Translations under genes and position numbers: made by a program
Part shown: positions 23,335-35,139 of the stretch, in pieces
Layout: each line of letters starts with the position of its first letter
Numbering within the stretch: the stretch's first letter is position 1
From: Calliphora vicina
Lineage: Eukaryota > Arthropoda > Insecta > Diptera > Calliphoridae
Assembly (NCBI RefSeq): GCF_958450345.1
Contig: NC_088780.1
Coordinates: 34,495,667-34,559,666 of the forward strand
Reading direction: 5' to 3'
Length of the DNA: 64,000 nt
The notes under the pieces: model-generated
What the model saw: the letters and a program-made list of their open reading frames with translations, nothing else
The model's database searches: none
Told to the model about the DNA's origin: nothing

Positions 23335-25575
23335 TTGGTTTTTGTTGTTGTAGCAGCATGAACAATTCTACAGTAATCAATCTGTATGTTCTGCATGTTG
23401 CTCAAGTCCAAGAAATTGTGCTACTTCAAAAGAATGAGTCCACAAATCCATAGGACTGAGTGAAGTAGGATTGGCTGAACAGTTAAATATGTGGAGGGTG
23501 TCATGAGGACCCTGATCACATGCTGGACATAAGTTAAGGGCGTTCTATGCGGGACCAAAAGGCATTAAGTCTTTTGCTACATCCTGTTCTAAGTTGTGTC
23601 AAAACGACTCTTGTTCCACGCGGCAGATTCTTCTCGGCGTCTGCTATCGGTTGAGGGAGACCTCCAAGTACGAAATTCATACGGTATCCTGCTACAGGGG
23701 AATTGATGGCGTCACTGTGAATGTCGTTCAAAGCTGTCATCAAATGGTTCCTACACATACCTCGGTATGCTCTCCTCATATTTCCGTAGGTCCTGTCTGA
23801 CATGCCTCTCGAGAGACTCCAACTGTGTGATGTTGAAGTTTGGATGACTCCTCCGGTGACATCCAAGTCATTAAGTCTTTTGCTACATCCTGTTCTAAGT
23901 AGTGCCAAAACGACTCTTGTTCCACGCGGCAGAATCTTCTCGGCATCTGCTATCGGTTGTGGGAGACCTCCAAGTACGAATTTCACACGGTATCCTGCTA
24001 CAGCGGAATTAATGGCGTCACTGTGAATGTCGTTCAAAGCTGTCATATACGAGCGGCGACCAAATGGTTCCTGCAAATACCTCTGTATGCTCTCCTCGTA
24101 TTTCCATAGGTCCTGTCTCTAGGGAGACTCCAACTGTGTGATGTTGAAGTTTGGATGACTCCTCCGGTGACATCTAAACATCGGAGATAATTTGATGGCA
24201 GTCTGTGACGATCCTTAAGGCTGCGTTTTGACAGTTTTGACCAATCGTCTTGTAGGTAGCAAGCAAGGTTTCTTTGTCATAAACCAAGTACTGCCGGCAA
24301 GTGCTTTGATGACCTTGTGATTGCAGTGGCGTGTGCTGAGTAGGTAAAAATGCTATCAAAACTGACACCCAAGATTTTCGGGTGGTTCACTGTCGCAATT
24401 TGTACGCCGGCAACCATGATGCCTAAGTTCAGTTTTACCTACTTCGTCCAGGTGGTTAAGAGTGTTGCCGATGACTTCGTTGGTGATAACTACAGGTTAC
24501 GTGCAGTGAAGAAATTGTGGATTTCATTGACATAACCATTTACCATACCGCACAGATCATCAACGTTGTGACCTAATACCAATCCGCATACGAGATTGTC
24601 TCCACGTCCTGTGGGGCACTGGGTGTTTAGAGAGGTAGAAGTTAAACAGGAGCGGCGACAGGACCCCGCCCTGAGGGACTCCTTGTTTAACTCTAAGGGG
24701 TTTTGAGCATTTTTCTCTAAACTCCACGAACGACTGCATGCCACTCAGTTTGTTGGGCATTGTGGACTGCAGGATGTTCTGGAAGAGTGTGGCGTGACTG
24801 ACAGTATCGAAGGCTTTCGATAGGTCAAAAGCCACTAGGATAGTCCGTTCACAAGGCCCTGTGAGATCTGAGTGACTATGGCGGTTAATGCTGTGGTGGC
24901 ACTGTCTATCTTACGGAATCCATGCTGCTGACGAGCTGGTGGTAGTTGGCGGGTCAGCTGGGGGAGGAGAAGAGCTTCGAGTGACTTCGCTGCAGGTGAC
25001 AGGAGGAAAATCGGCCTGTACGATTATCCCTTACTCGGGATTTTAACAGGATTTTGCAATAGGATCACTCGACCCATTTTCCAGACATCGGGTATAGTTA
25101 AGCTCCTTACTGACAGGTTAAAAACCATTGTCAGGTACTCGACTCCCCGCTCGCCTATGTGTTTTAGCATCAGCATGTTTATCCCGTCAGGTCCTATTGA
25201 CTTTCAAGGCTTAGCTGTGTTGATGGCTTCTGCAAATTCAATTGACGTGTAAAGTTGTGGTGTGTCCGAGACTGGAAGATAGTGAATTCTGCAGACAATA
25301 CTTTTTTTCATCTTGTCTCTCTATGGGTGCTCAATGAATTGTCGGCAAAAAGTTTAGAGTCGGATATGATGCTATCTGCAAACTTAATCGTGACAGAGTC
25401 ATCTTTCTTTGACGGATTGGAGAGAGACCGAACTGTGGATCACAACTTGCCAACTCCAGAACTTAAGTTGCAGTTCTTCAAATGATCCAACCATTTGTTT
25501 CGATTGTCCTCATTTACCAACCTGCTGATATTGCGGTTCAGCTGGGCGATCCTTGGATCGTGAGGTCGTATTGAA
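23335..25575 (-). pseudogene. Non-LTR retrotransposon ORF2 remnant (Jockey/LOA-like), with internal duplication
   Basis: Right to left: KMGRVILL / SYRPIFLLSPAAKSLEALLL (about 25100-24960), QHGFRK.DSATTALTAIVTQ (about 24910), AFDLSKAFDTVSHATLFQ (24835 onward), KQGVPQGGVLSPLLFNFYL, VNGYVNEIHNFFTARNL (about 24550-24490), YDKETLLATYKTIGQ (about 24270), LPRGTRVVLALLRTGCSKRLN, and the C-terminal Cys/His knuckle CPACDQGPHDTLHIFNC with LWTHSFEVAQFLGL. This is the RT-to-C-terminus order of Jockey-group non-LTR elements. The YADD region lies in a frameshifted, degraded stretch. Many stops and frameshifts make it dead. The C-terminal LPRGTR segment is present twice. Confidence 0.85.
23563..24178. repeat. 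Tandem duplication of about 306-311 bp inside the retrotransposon
   Basis: 'cattaagtcttttgctacat' occurs at 23563 and 23869, and 'gttgaagtttggatgactcc' at 23832 and 24143. The copies have diverged moderately; the right copy carries a few extra bases ('atacgagcggcgac') before 'caaatggttcct'. The duplication keeps a 180-codon minus-strand frame open across the junction. Confidence 0.85.
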
Positions 25576-25639
25576 TGCTTTTACTTTGTGATACCTATTG
25601 TCAACTTTCGCTTACTGCGAACTATACTATATCTAAGTC

Positions 25640-26045
25640 AGTTAAATCAGATCCTGTCCTATACTAGCTTTATCTGAGAGACATATTGGTGTCGATACGA
25701 CATCAGTTGGCATGATCATTGGGCTTCAGTGCATATGCCAACTGAACTTTGTAAGCAGAAAGCACAACATCGATATTTACATTTGATCGGCTTGTTTTTG
25801 GACAACCAGTTGGTTTAGCATCACCAATTGATCCAATCTCTCTGAATTTTTAAATTTTTCTCTTGACAGTTGACGAAGTTATATCAATATTCCCAACATA
25901 TTTTGAACGAAATTTTCCAACTGTGGCCGCCAAACTTTTATTATTGTACGTTGTTCTATAATAAAAAACTGTCAGCTGCGATACAGTATTGTTGGTTACC
26001 TGAAGAAATTGCGGTAAATACATTAAATCGTTCTTGAATTTTTGG
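25640..26045 (-). pseudogene. Tc1/mariner-type transposase remnant, family B, copy 2 (N-terminal part)
   Basis: On the minus strand from about 26030: VTNNTVSQLTVFYYRT, KSLAATVGKFRSKYVGNIDI, FREIGSIGDAKPTGCPKTSR and AYKVQLAYALKPNDH. This matches the helix-turn-helix half of transposases with R.I..F...GSV.D.PR.GRP....... The phrase FREIGSI.DAK also occurs in the 27.4-kb copy. One stop and no catalytic domain. Confidence 0.65.
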
Positions 26046-27285
26046 ACACCCTTTGTATATGTATATCGAACTTTAAGAACTTCTTATATATACTAAGATT
26101 AGCAATTGTTAAATGATCAAAATATTTCGTTTCGCTGGATACAACTGATTACTTCAAACAACCGATTACTTTTTAGTACTTATTATTCAAATTTACTGAT
26201 ATTTCACTACCATTCTCGCATCATCTAAAATCAAACATTTATTTTATTGTTTCTTTTATTTTTTTGTCCAGCAACATTTGATTGAAAATTTTTATTATTA
26301 TTTGTTTCTTCTTATGCAGATATTTTAACAATTGATTTACTGATAACTGACCCAATTGATCTTTTTAGATTATAAAATTAAAAAAAAAAAAATATTCATA
26401 AACAACGAACAGTCTGCCAAGACACAAAGCTACTGATTGATGCTGCAACAAAAGACACAAAACAGAGTCACAAGGCAAGAAAGACAACGTAATGTAACGC
26501 TACCTAATCATTGGCATCATGGACCAAAAGGCCACAGTAACAACAAAATTGCAGAAAAATAAAAAATATAATAAAACAACAGTATCAGCAGAAAAAAATT
26601 GTTAATCCCGACAAATTGAAAAAAGTGAATAAAAAAAAGAAATAAAATTGAATTGCTTAAACAAAAAAAATGAAGAAGGAATTTCAAATTGAATTTCTAA
26701 AGATAATTATAATGAAAGTTTAATTTTTTTTTATTTTTTAATCATCTGCTGTTGTTGTTTTGTTCATTCCAGGAAATCGAAACCATGTTGAAAAAGGGGA
26801 AAAGAAATGAGGCACGTTGAAATCACAACAAGCTACAAAAAAAAAAACGAAGAGACAATACATCAGTCACGTTAGACACTGCCAGCAAGGAAGAGTCTAA
26901 CAAATTTTGCGAAATCTTGGCGTACGCATGTCTTACGTACTACAGAAAACTTATTAAATATTTAAAACACACGCACTTAAAGGCGCACGAAAGCGTGTGC
27001 TTTAAATGTTGAAAATAATTTGTATAAGTGTGTGATCGCACACTGCTTTAATTAGTTTTTTTCTCTTATTTTATTTTATTATTAGATCCAGTCCTGGCGT
27101 CTAATGGCTTACATTGAATTTTCACGTCGCTTGATAGGAAAACAAGTGTTCATTTATAGTACCAATTCGAAACATACAGCTATATATTCCACTGATGCGC
27201 CCTAACACCTTTCTACCGCGTCACAGTAATAAGACAGATATGGTAGCACCTTTAGAAAAATTGTCGGTGTCAGATTTTTGGGCTG
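26046..27285. other. No gene recognised
   Basis: A+T-rich sequence with poly-A runs. An imperfect inverted phrase 'cacacgcacttaaaggcgca' / 'gtgtgctttaaa' occurs near 26970-27010. No gene supported. Confidence 0.4.
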
Positions 27286-27289
27286 TTTG

Positions 27290-27960
27290 GGAAATAATGT
27301 GACCAACAGTTATACCATGCATGAATTGGATATTTTTAATTTGCTATCTGAGCAAGAGAAACTATAAATTATGGTTGGAATATTCTTTCATCGTCGTCAA
27401 CTGTGAAGAGAGTAATTGCAAAATTTAGGGAAATTGGATCAATTGCTGATGCTAAACTACTTGTTGTCCAAAACATAACATAAATTCGGTATCGTAGACA
27501 AGAATTGCAAGTTTCAATAGCTTGAAGCGTGAAGAAAGTAATTGAAAACTTCAGTGAGCTTTGATCAATTGTCAATATTGAAGCAATGTTTCAGAGTGTG
27601 GGTGAAAGTCCAGGAACATCAATACTAAGTCGTTGACAGGAATTAAAATTTTGAAGAAACATTCTACAGCGTATACAGCCATAAGAGCTGAAGTCTAATG
27701 ACCATGCACATGCAAGAGAGTTCGTTGAATGGATTATTGAACATCAATAGGTGGATGCTTATTTTTCGACCAAAATCATCCTTTTTAGTTATCACAATAG
27801 GCCTCCTAGATCAAAAAAATGCTGTATCTACGAATTTCAGATAGCTGTAAAGTGGTCATGTATAATTTTCACCAAAAAAATGCGTATTTGCCAGCAAAGT
27901 CGTGGACTACATTTAGCCAATGTTCTATTCTATACATAACGCAATCCTGTGTACTTTATG
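27290..27960 (+). pseudogene. Tc1/mariner-type transposase remnant, family B, copy 3
   Basis: Plus strand: RVIAKFREIGSIADAKLLVV (near 27410), then SNDHAHAREFVEWIIEHQ (near 27700) and VDAYFSTKIILF, matching ..DH..RR.FVEW.LE....D..F..KI.FSDEAHF... in Tc1/mariner relatives. The 'SDEAHF' catalytic step is replaced by SYHNRP, and a segment duplicated from the HTH region (second 'V.K.VIENFSEL') lies near 27535. Multiple stops. Confidence 0.65.
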
Positions 27961-28019
27961 ATTCAATAAAAAAAATAACAATCGAAAGAAAAAAAGGATG
28001 TTTTCAAATAAGTTTTGCA

Positions 28020-28235
28020 TAAATGTCATCATATGAATGGTTGTCACAAACATATACTTGTTTACTGTAACCATATATATGGTTGCTACAATCATGTGAA
28101 TCGTAAATTAACCATATTATGGTTACCACAATCATGTAAATGGTTACTGTGACTATAATATAGTTAAGAAACTTGTAACAATATTGAAATGGTTACAGTA
28201 ACCATGCCCAACTATATTTTTTCTCTGCGTGTACA
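28020..28235. mobile_element. MITE rich in ATGGTTAC / GTAACCAT, copy 1
   Basis: Contains repeated 'atggttac' and 'aaccat' phrases in both orientations and ends 'caactatattttttctctgcgtgta'. The same organisation and end recur at 31885-32118. The CAGAGAAA terminus also resembles the CACAGAGAAAC MITE family. Confidence 0.6.
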
Positions 28236-28831
28236 AATACAGGAGGAAGCATCATTGTGGAATCTCTTTAAATCGTACTTGTATTATTATAACAAAAACG
28301 AAACACATGCTAAATTTACACTCAAAGTAGATGCTTGTAAGCACATACAATCTTCTGAAAATGAGCGAATTCACTTAATTGTGAATAAATTCGAAACGAA
28401 TCCTTCGAATTTTATGATCGATATCTCATTTTGTTCCTATTACATTAGGCTTTGCGATAAAGCTATAAATCTGAAAAATTTTCAGACCTTTTCGATTTTT
28501 CATGATTTTAAAAAATAAATTTTTTGCTTCAATTTGTTAACTACAAAACTACTGAGCCGAATAAAATTCAATATATAAAATGCGAATTCACTTAATTGTG
28601 AATTCAATTTATTTATTTTCAATAATATATAGTACATTTTCTATCTTTTAAAATTATATATATAAATAGTTCAAGTTTTACAACTTTTTCTTCTTAATAA
28701 TAAGTAGTTATTTACATAATTACAAAATATAAATATATACATTATAATATTATTGGAGGCAAAATTTGAAAAAACCTATTTGAATATTTTTATAGTTTTA
28801 ATAAAAATATTTTACAACTACCTATATCTAC
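28236..28831. other. No gene; probable 3' tail of the adjacent retrotransposon plus A+T-rich DNA
   Basis: A 109-codon plus-strand frame at 28189-28518 begins inside the MITE and has no domain, so it is not called a gene. 28540-28831 directly follows the Jockey-type C-terminus on the minus strand and may be its 3' UTR. Confidence 0.35.
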
Positions 28832-29660
28832 CTACGCTGATAAGTCATTAATATGAGGATGTTCAGATCCGGAGCATCTGGTAAACAAATTTGTAGTCAG
28901 TCTATTTAACTTAAACGCGACAAGTTCAATATTTGAAATTGTATGAAGTCTAGATGCTGAAAAGAACCAAGGGAGGTTAAATATTAATTTTAATAATTTG
29001 TTCTGACTAATTTGCAGTTTCCCAATATGACAAGCTGCGCTCTTTGCCCACATTGGAGCTGCATAATATATTACCGCGTGAAAAATCACTTTGAATATTA
29101 GCATTTTATTTTCAATACTAAGGCTCGAATTTCTGTTAATAAAAGGGTACAGTATACGTGTGAGAATATTCACTTTGTTTATTACATATTTTATATGCTC
29201 CTTGAACTTCATTTTCGGATCAAGTATTACACCTAAATATTTAAATTTCTGGTCCCATTGAACCTCCATATTAAGAAGCGAAATGTTGCCCTGAGGAATA
29301 TAACATGCTTTTCGTTTTCTCGTGAAATATATTGCTTGCGTCTTATTAGCATTCAAAGTTATCTTCCATTTATTAAAATATCGAGACAGAGTTTCCATAG
29401 CTTTTTGTAAGTTTATTCTATTATTTGTATATAATATGTCCGAGCACAAAACAGCTGTGTCGTCTGCAAAGACGGAAATAGTGCAGTTTTCTATGTTAGG
29501 AAAATCTGACGTATAAAGATTGTATAAAGTGGGAGATAAACAAGAACCGTGGGGGCATCCTGCAGAAATATTATATACTTCTGAGCACGACGATCCAATG
29601 TGAACTTTAAATGATCGATTATGGAACTTAATTGTTAACAGATTCGAAAATAATCAAAAA
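28832..29660 (-). pseudogene. Jockey-type non-LTR reverse transcriptase, C-terminal half
   Basis: From about 29655 leftwards the frame is open to the stop at 28832: SAGCPHGSCLSPTLYNLYTS (normally G.PQGS.LSP.LYN.Y), SVFADDTAVLCSD (RT catalytic FADD), WKITLNANKTQAIYFTRKRK, KYLGVILDPKMKF..H, then the thumb and the usual end ...EHPHINDLSA. About 270 residues is the RT palm, thumb and C-terminus. It is 5'-truncated, as usual for non-LTR insertions, with a stop just upstream (TGA before 29655). The PQGS to PHGS change is probably decay, but otherwise it is the best-preserved transposon frame here. Confidence 0.88.
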
Positions 29661-29821
29661 GAAAATCGGGAATGAATTGGATCCCTTATTAGCAAAAAAA
29701 GCTGACCAAGATATGTTAAAAAAATATAATTTTACTTTTTAAATGCGAATATCTCCTAGACTATAAGAGATAATATATGGCTAAAGCTATGTTTTTTGTG
29801 GATTTCGTCTAGTAGATTCCA

Positions 29822-30392
29822 TATATGGGGGATTTAATGTCAAGTGAACTAACTTTTGAAATCGATGTCTTCGATAATGATGAAATTTGCACCAAGATTA
29901 GTTCTATTAGATAGTAATTCAGATACAATTTTTCAACAAGATCGGTGGAGAACTCTTGAGTTAGCGGGGGTCAAATTTTGACATTTTGGCCAATCAGGTA
30001 TTTTTCTCATAAATGTAATTTATTACCTATTGTTCTTAGGAAAATATGTCCCAAATAGTTTAGGTAGCCATTTCTTCTATCTTTCGAAAAAAAAATTAAA
30101 AAAAATAGAAAAATGTTTAAATTTTTTTTCCGAAATTAAAAACTTTTTTGACTTCTTTTCAAAATGGGCCCTTTTTTCTCACAAAAGAAAGCTTAGATAT
30201 CTTACTTGAAGACCCTTTTAGTCGCTTAGTGGGATGCGAGTGTTATATCTATCACCTTTGTGACCTTTTTTCATAATCGAACTTTTTTCCAAAATGGGCC
30301 TTTATTTAAAATTTTTTTTTTGCTTTAAAAAAATGCATCCCGATCAGACATTGATTTCAAAAGTTGGTTCACTTGACATGAAATCCCCCATA
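29822..30392. mobile_element. Long-TIR MITE, GGGGGATTTCACG family, copy 2
   Basis: Left end ATATGGGGGATTTAATGTCA; right end, reversed, ATGGGGGATTTCATGTCAAG. The inner blocks match copy 1 but carry only about one of the 175-bp internal units ('gcttagtgggatgcgag' near 30225). About half the length of copy 1. Confidence 0.8.
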
Positions 30393-31880
30393 CATAAAAA
30401 TCTTTCAAATCGGATCGCAAACAAAAATTTGGCATCATTTTTAATTTTTGATATACCCGAGGTGCCCCACTTTGGGGCATTGTGGCTCGGCCCCCCTTTG
30501 GTGTTATAAGCCCAAATTCAAAACTTAAACTTGTCAGCACCTCCTATAGCCATGGAAAATTATTAAAATCGGGCTATTCGTTTAGAAGTTACAGATTTAT
30601 TTCCACTTTTTTTCAGTTCCCCTGTGCGCCATATCACAAAATATAATATGACTGGAATCGGATTAATGAAATAATAAAAACCAAAAATTCCTTAAGAATT
30701 TGTTTTATTAACTCAATATTTGGAAAAGTTTGCATTGTATTGTCAACAACTGTATGTTTGCCCCTATTTGTACCCACATTCAGTAGTATCTGATTTTCAA
30801 TAAATCGTTGGTCCCCTTATTACCAGAACACATGGAAATTAATTTTTATTAGCTTTTTTTATTGGTTTCAAAAATAATCACAACAAGTGTAAGAGTTGTC
30901 CAAGAATTTTGGATTTGTGAAGATACATACAAAAAACCTGCAAAAACAGCAATAACAACAACTTCTTAATCAACTTTATAAATATTCATGTTGCAACATG
31001 TACATAATTTTTTTACGGTACAAACAAGAAACTAGCAATAGCCGGCATTGGGAGCCGTGCATACAGACGTAACGTTTCGTTATGTTGGCACCACTTCATG
31101 CCTCTGCGGCAAATGGCTAATAACACTTGCACAATAATACTGTTTAAGGAATTGAAGCAAATACTTGTACAAGTATATACGAACTAGCAGAATGACCGAC
31201 AAACATAAGCATTCTTGCAACAATGTTATCTGAAGTCATACACTTTCAATAATCATAACAACAACTACTCAACACACCTCACGTTCAGCCCCAAAAAAGT
31301 CAAACAAAATAAAAAAAAAAAATAATAAAAATAAAAAATCAGAAAAACTAAAACAAAAAGATGATGAAGTAAGGGAAACACACACTCATTCACCACTATT
31401 TACTGAAGACGTCTGAAGAGGAACTGTGAGGGGGGTTCAGTCCATGTTTTCGTATTTAGTTTTTGTTGCAAACATACAAAACTACTTACTAGTACTTTGT
31501 ATGTTGTCTTATACGGGAGCATTCACTAGTTGAGCGAGTGTAGAAGAGCAGACGCGTCATGATTATGATAATCATCATTATGCTCACATGTTTGCAACAG
31601 CATTGTTGGTGTTCTTGGTTATTCGTTAGTGGCAGGTAGCAGAAGAACCGGAAAAACTCTATAGATATTCGAGTTCTGTCAAGTAATTTAAGGCAATTTA
31701 ACCCATTAACGCCTGTCCCCCAATTGCGTTGTCAGATTTTGACGAAATTTCATACTAATAGTATCTGAGGTATTTATATTGATATGGATGTTTTATTTTT
31801 ATCTGTTACACCTGAACATGTGGTATCTGGGTAACTTTTCTACCCACTTCGTCGTTGTTGTTCCCGGATTATTGTTATCA
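30393..31880. other. No gene recognised
   Basis: A+T-rich. The 71-codon frames at 30294-30540 run across the MITE edge and are not credible. 'aaggcaatttaacccattaacgcctgtcccc' near 31692 resembles a piggyBac-style TTAACCC end, but no partner was found. Confidence 0.4.
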
Positions 31881-31884
31881 TACT

Positions 31885-32118
31885 CTGAGAACACCATATT
31901 ATGATATAACGAACTATTATGAACATGATTGCCATGAACATATGTATATTTATTTACTAAAATCATATATGTATACGATTGCTACAATAATGTGTATGGT
32001 AATATAAACAAATGGTTACCACAATAATATGAGTGATCATAATATTGTTAAAAAAATTTTAAAAATATTGAAATAGTTGTGGTAAACATATACAACTATA
32101 CTTTTTCTCTGGATGTAG
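31885..32118. mobile_element. MITE rich in ATGGTTAC / GTAACCAT, copy 2
   Basis: Starts 'ctctgagaacaccat', ends 'caactatactttttctctggatgta', with alternating 'gttacc' and 'tatgaaca' phrases. Same architecture as 28020-28235. Confidence 0.55.
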
Positions 32119-32194
32119 AAATTTTTAATTCTTTAATTATATTTTATATGAATTCATCTAATATTGCTGCTAACTAACAAAATTAAAAAAAAAA

Positions 32195-33420
32195 AAAAAT
32201 ATGAGAGCTATATTAGAGCTGTATTCGGCTGTGCCGAATCTTATATACCCTTCACCAAATTATACATAAAAATATTTTTATTTAAACAAAATCAAATATT
32301 TTTTTTTAAATTGTTAAAACAAATTTTTTTTTAATTTATTTTAAAAAAAGTTTTCTCCAAATTTTTTTTTTAATTTTAAAAAAAAAAAATTTTGGAAAAA
32401 GAATTTATGACAAAACAAGTAAGAAAGTATGGTCGGTCAAGCCCGACCATGTAATATCCTACACCAAGTAAATGAGTAAAAATATTTTTCTTTTAAAATA
32501 TCAATAATTTATATTCGTATTTTCGGAAGTGGGCCTTATATGGGAGCTATGACCAATTATGGACCGATCACCATAAAATTAGGTCGTGTGAAAGTTATTT
32601 ATGTTGAATTTTGAGTATATATCAAAATTTTTAAGTGATTTAAGCACGTTAAAGTGATTTTCGGAAGCGGGTCTATATGGGAGCTATGACTAATTATGGA
32701 CCGATCGCAACAAAATTTGATGACATGAGTTTTGTATATATAAAACTTATTTGGAGCGAAATTTGTGTAGATGCATATATAAATTAAACAATTATGACAG
32801 ATAAAGTCCAATTTCAGAGGACATTTGTATGGGGGCTAGGTGAACTAATGGATTTCAGCCAGTTTCAATAGGCTTCGTCCTTGAGACGAAAAAATAATAT
32901 GTACCAAATTTTATCGAAATATCTTCAAAATTGCGACCTGTACTCTTCGCACAAGGTTTACATGGACAGCCAGCCAACCAGCCAGACGGACATCGTTTAA
33001 TCGACTCAGAAAGTGATACTAAGTCGATCGGTATACTTTAAGGTGGGTGTTAGACCAATATTTTTGGGCATTACACACATCTGCACAAACGCATAATACC
33101 CTCCCCACTATGGTGGTGTAGGGTATAAAAAATTTTTTGATGAAAAAAAAAAGTCGGGTTAAAAAATATTTATCCCGATTTTGACCCATTGTAGGTCGAA
33201 CTTAGGCTTATATATGTACATCGCTGCAATGGACTTTGCAATCATTAGATATCCATATTGTCTATACTAATGACTTATTAATCCAGATATAGATTAAAAA
33301 AAGGGCAAAAATTGAGGTTGTCCCGATTTTTTCCTTATATCTCAGCCATTTATGGGCCGATTTTCTCGATTTTAAATAGCAACCGAGCCGGAAGAATTCC
33401 CCATACATTGATGTATGAAT
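32195..33420 (-). mobile_element. Helitron-like type-1 repeat (ATTCGGC hairpin end), interrupted by a type-2 element
   Basis: Outer pieces 32195-32414 and 33128-33420 together match 60560-61085 ('gctgtgccgaatcttatata', 'atttatgacaaa', 'aattttttgatgaaaa', 'aatccagatatagat', 'gcaaccgagc.ggaagaattc'). The diagnostic end has the hairpin ATTCGGC-TGT-GCCGAAT followed by TATATACCCTTCACC. The middle is a separate insertion (32415-33127). Strand is given relative to copies ending ...CTTACTTGTTTT. No protein-coding capacity. Confidence 0.8.
32415..33127 (-). mobile_element. Helitron-like type-2 element, complete, bounded by an empty-site comparison
   Basis: One end is ACAAGTAAGAAAG followed by the hairpin ATGGTCGG-tcaag-CCGACCAT; the other is ...GGTGGTGTAGGGTATA. 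The uninterrupted type-1 copy near 60740 shows the target as 'tttatgacaaaccaaatttt'; here the element sits between 'gacaaa' and 'aatttttt' without a clear target duplication. A short A-rich target, no duplication and a terminal hairpin fit Helitron/Helentron-type non-autonomous elements. About 713 bp, no ORF of note. Contains 'cagccagccaaccagccaga' and 'cttatatgggagctatgac' blocks. Confidence 0.7.
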
Positions 33421-33424
33421 CATG

Positions 33425-33840
33425 GACCCAATTTTTTTTGTTAGTTAGACCATAAATTACCAATAATATACAAAAGATTTCAGAGCAATATCAATGATGG
33501 ATCCAAAAATAGTAGATTTTAACTGTTTTTTGGGCGAAAATGTGATTTAAGTCTTTTTTAATTTAAAAAAAATATATTTGTCTGAAAGATATCTCTACGG
33601 AGAACAGCTTGATATAAAAAACATATCCTATTCTTCGAATATGTCGCCCTTTCGCCCTTCGGAATTTGACCTATTTTTTATCAAAATTTTAAATTTGGGC
33701 CACATGTTATAAAATCCCAAAGCTAGAATCAGAAAACGTAAAGTAGTTTGGGAAACCATGGTATTTTTCCTATTTTTCCTCAAAGTATTTTCCCAGTCCC
33801 GAAGGAAATGAGCAACCTATGGGCAAAATTGTAAAAAGTA
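33425..33840. mobile_element. CACAGTGGGGC element, copy 3 (internal fragment)
   Basis: 'tttttttgttagttagacca', 'ttcagagcaatatcaatgat', 'tattcttcgaatatgtcgcc' and 'gggccacatgtt' match 42990-43430 and 57035-57360 in order. Terminal repeats are missing. It directly abuts the type-1 repeat. Confidence 0.75.
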
Positions 33841-35135
33841 GAATATTTTAGATTTTCGCTCCAATTTTTAGGAATTGCGAGATTCCCTTTGACACTTTGT
33901 TATTTAGAATGACAAATTTAAAAAACGTTGAAAATTGCATTGAGTTTTGTTAATAAATAAAGATTTTATTACATATTTATTGAGTTTCTAAAACTAAAAT
34001 TTGTATCAAAATTTTATTAGGATTGGAAATATTAGGAACAAATCCACATTTATTCCGAACTAATTTTTTTATTTAAGTCAATATCTCAATTGGATTTAAA
34101 AAAATGTCACTTTAAAACTCTGTTCTTCAAAAATACTGCAATTTTCGACTTTGAAGGACGGAGTTTTTAAAAATTGTTGGTCATTTGACTAAATTGTTTT
34201 AATAAATTCTATTCAAATTGTTTTTTTCGATTTAAAGAAACCTTGCGAAGATTGTATAAAAATTCTGTTCAATAAATAATTTGTTTAGTTAAATTATGTG
34301 AACTTCTCTTAATGAAACCAACTAACTCGATTAATCGATTAAGAAATATCCATTGATTAATTAACAGGAGCAATGCTAAAATTATACAATAAAACTCAAT
34401 CAAAGCTGGTAAGATCATTTAAAATCGTACACTAAACGTTACTAAAAACACTAGACACGATCATGTTTATAACGCAAAAAGACAATAATAGCAACACCCA
34501 TATATCTAAACAACAACAATAATAATATAGATCATAGACAGATATTCTAGTAGTAGTGTTTAATTTTTTTTCTAAAGTTTAATAAAACAGTAACACTGTA
34601 GTATTGTTTCTAGAGCTCCTTTCAAAGAGGTGGTATCATCATCGTGATGATGCTCATGATGCCTTTATTGTACCAAAGAAGGAAGCAAAACGTACGTACG
34701 ATCGTTCCACAATTTAAAGTTGCATGATCTTTATGTTGGTAAACAAAGAAAAAAAACTCATTCCAGCTACTTTTAGCAAAAAAACAAAAAAAAAATAATA
34801 ATACATTGTTGCCTGATAGAAAGAAAAAACCCATAAAGTTTTTTTTTTATAGATGTATTATTATTTATACTGTAGTTTCTGGTTAGAATATCGGGGAGAA
34901 AATATAAGAAAAAACAAGCATACATTGTTGATCGAATAGTCTTGCTTTGGAAACCATAATTGAGGAATGACTTCATTTGCTGTTTTAATCAAGTTGCTAA
35001 ATTATTCTTTCAAATAAAGTTTAAAAAATAAGAAATCGAATAAATTTTAATAAAGATTCAGTTAGCAATATTTTTATCAAATTTTTAGCTTTTATTTTAA
35101 AACATTTGTACAATATAAATTAATTCAAACTATTG
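33841..35135. other. No gene recognised
   Basis: A+T-rich, with no element ends or domains. Frames at 34622-34976 are Phe/Lys-rich and not credible. Confidence 0.4.
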
Positions 35136-35139
35136 GCAA

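Noticed and set aside
28189..28518. 109-codon plus-strand frame
   Set aside because: It begins inside a MITE, has no recognisable domain and low coding quality.
31690..31730. Possible piggyBac end (TTAACCCATTAACGCCTGTCCC)
   Set aside because: No matching inverted end followed by TTAA was found within a plausible distance.
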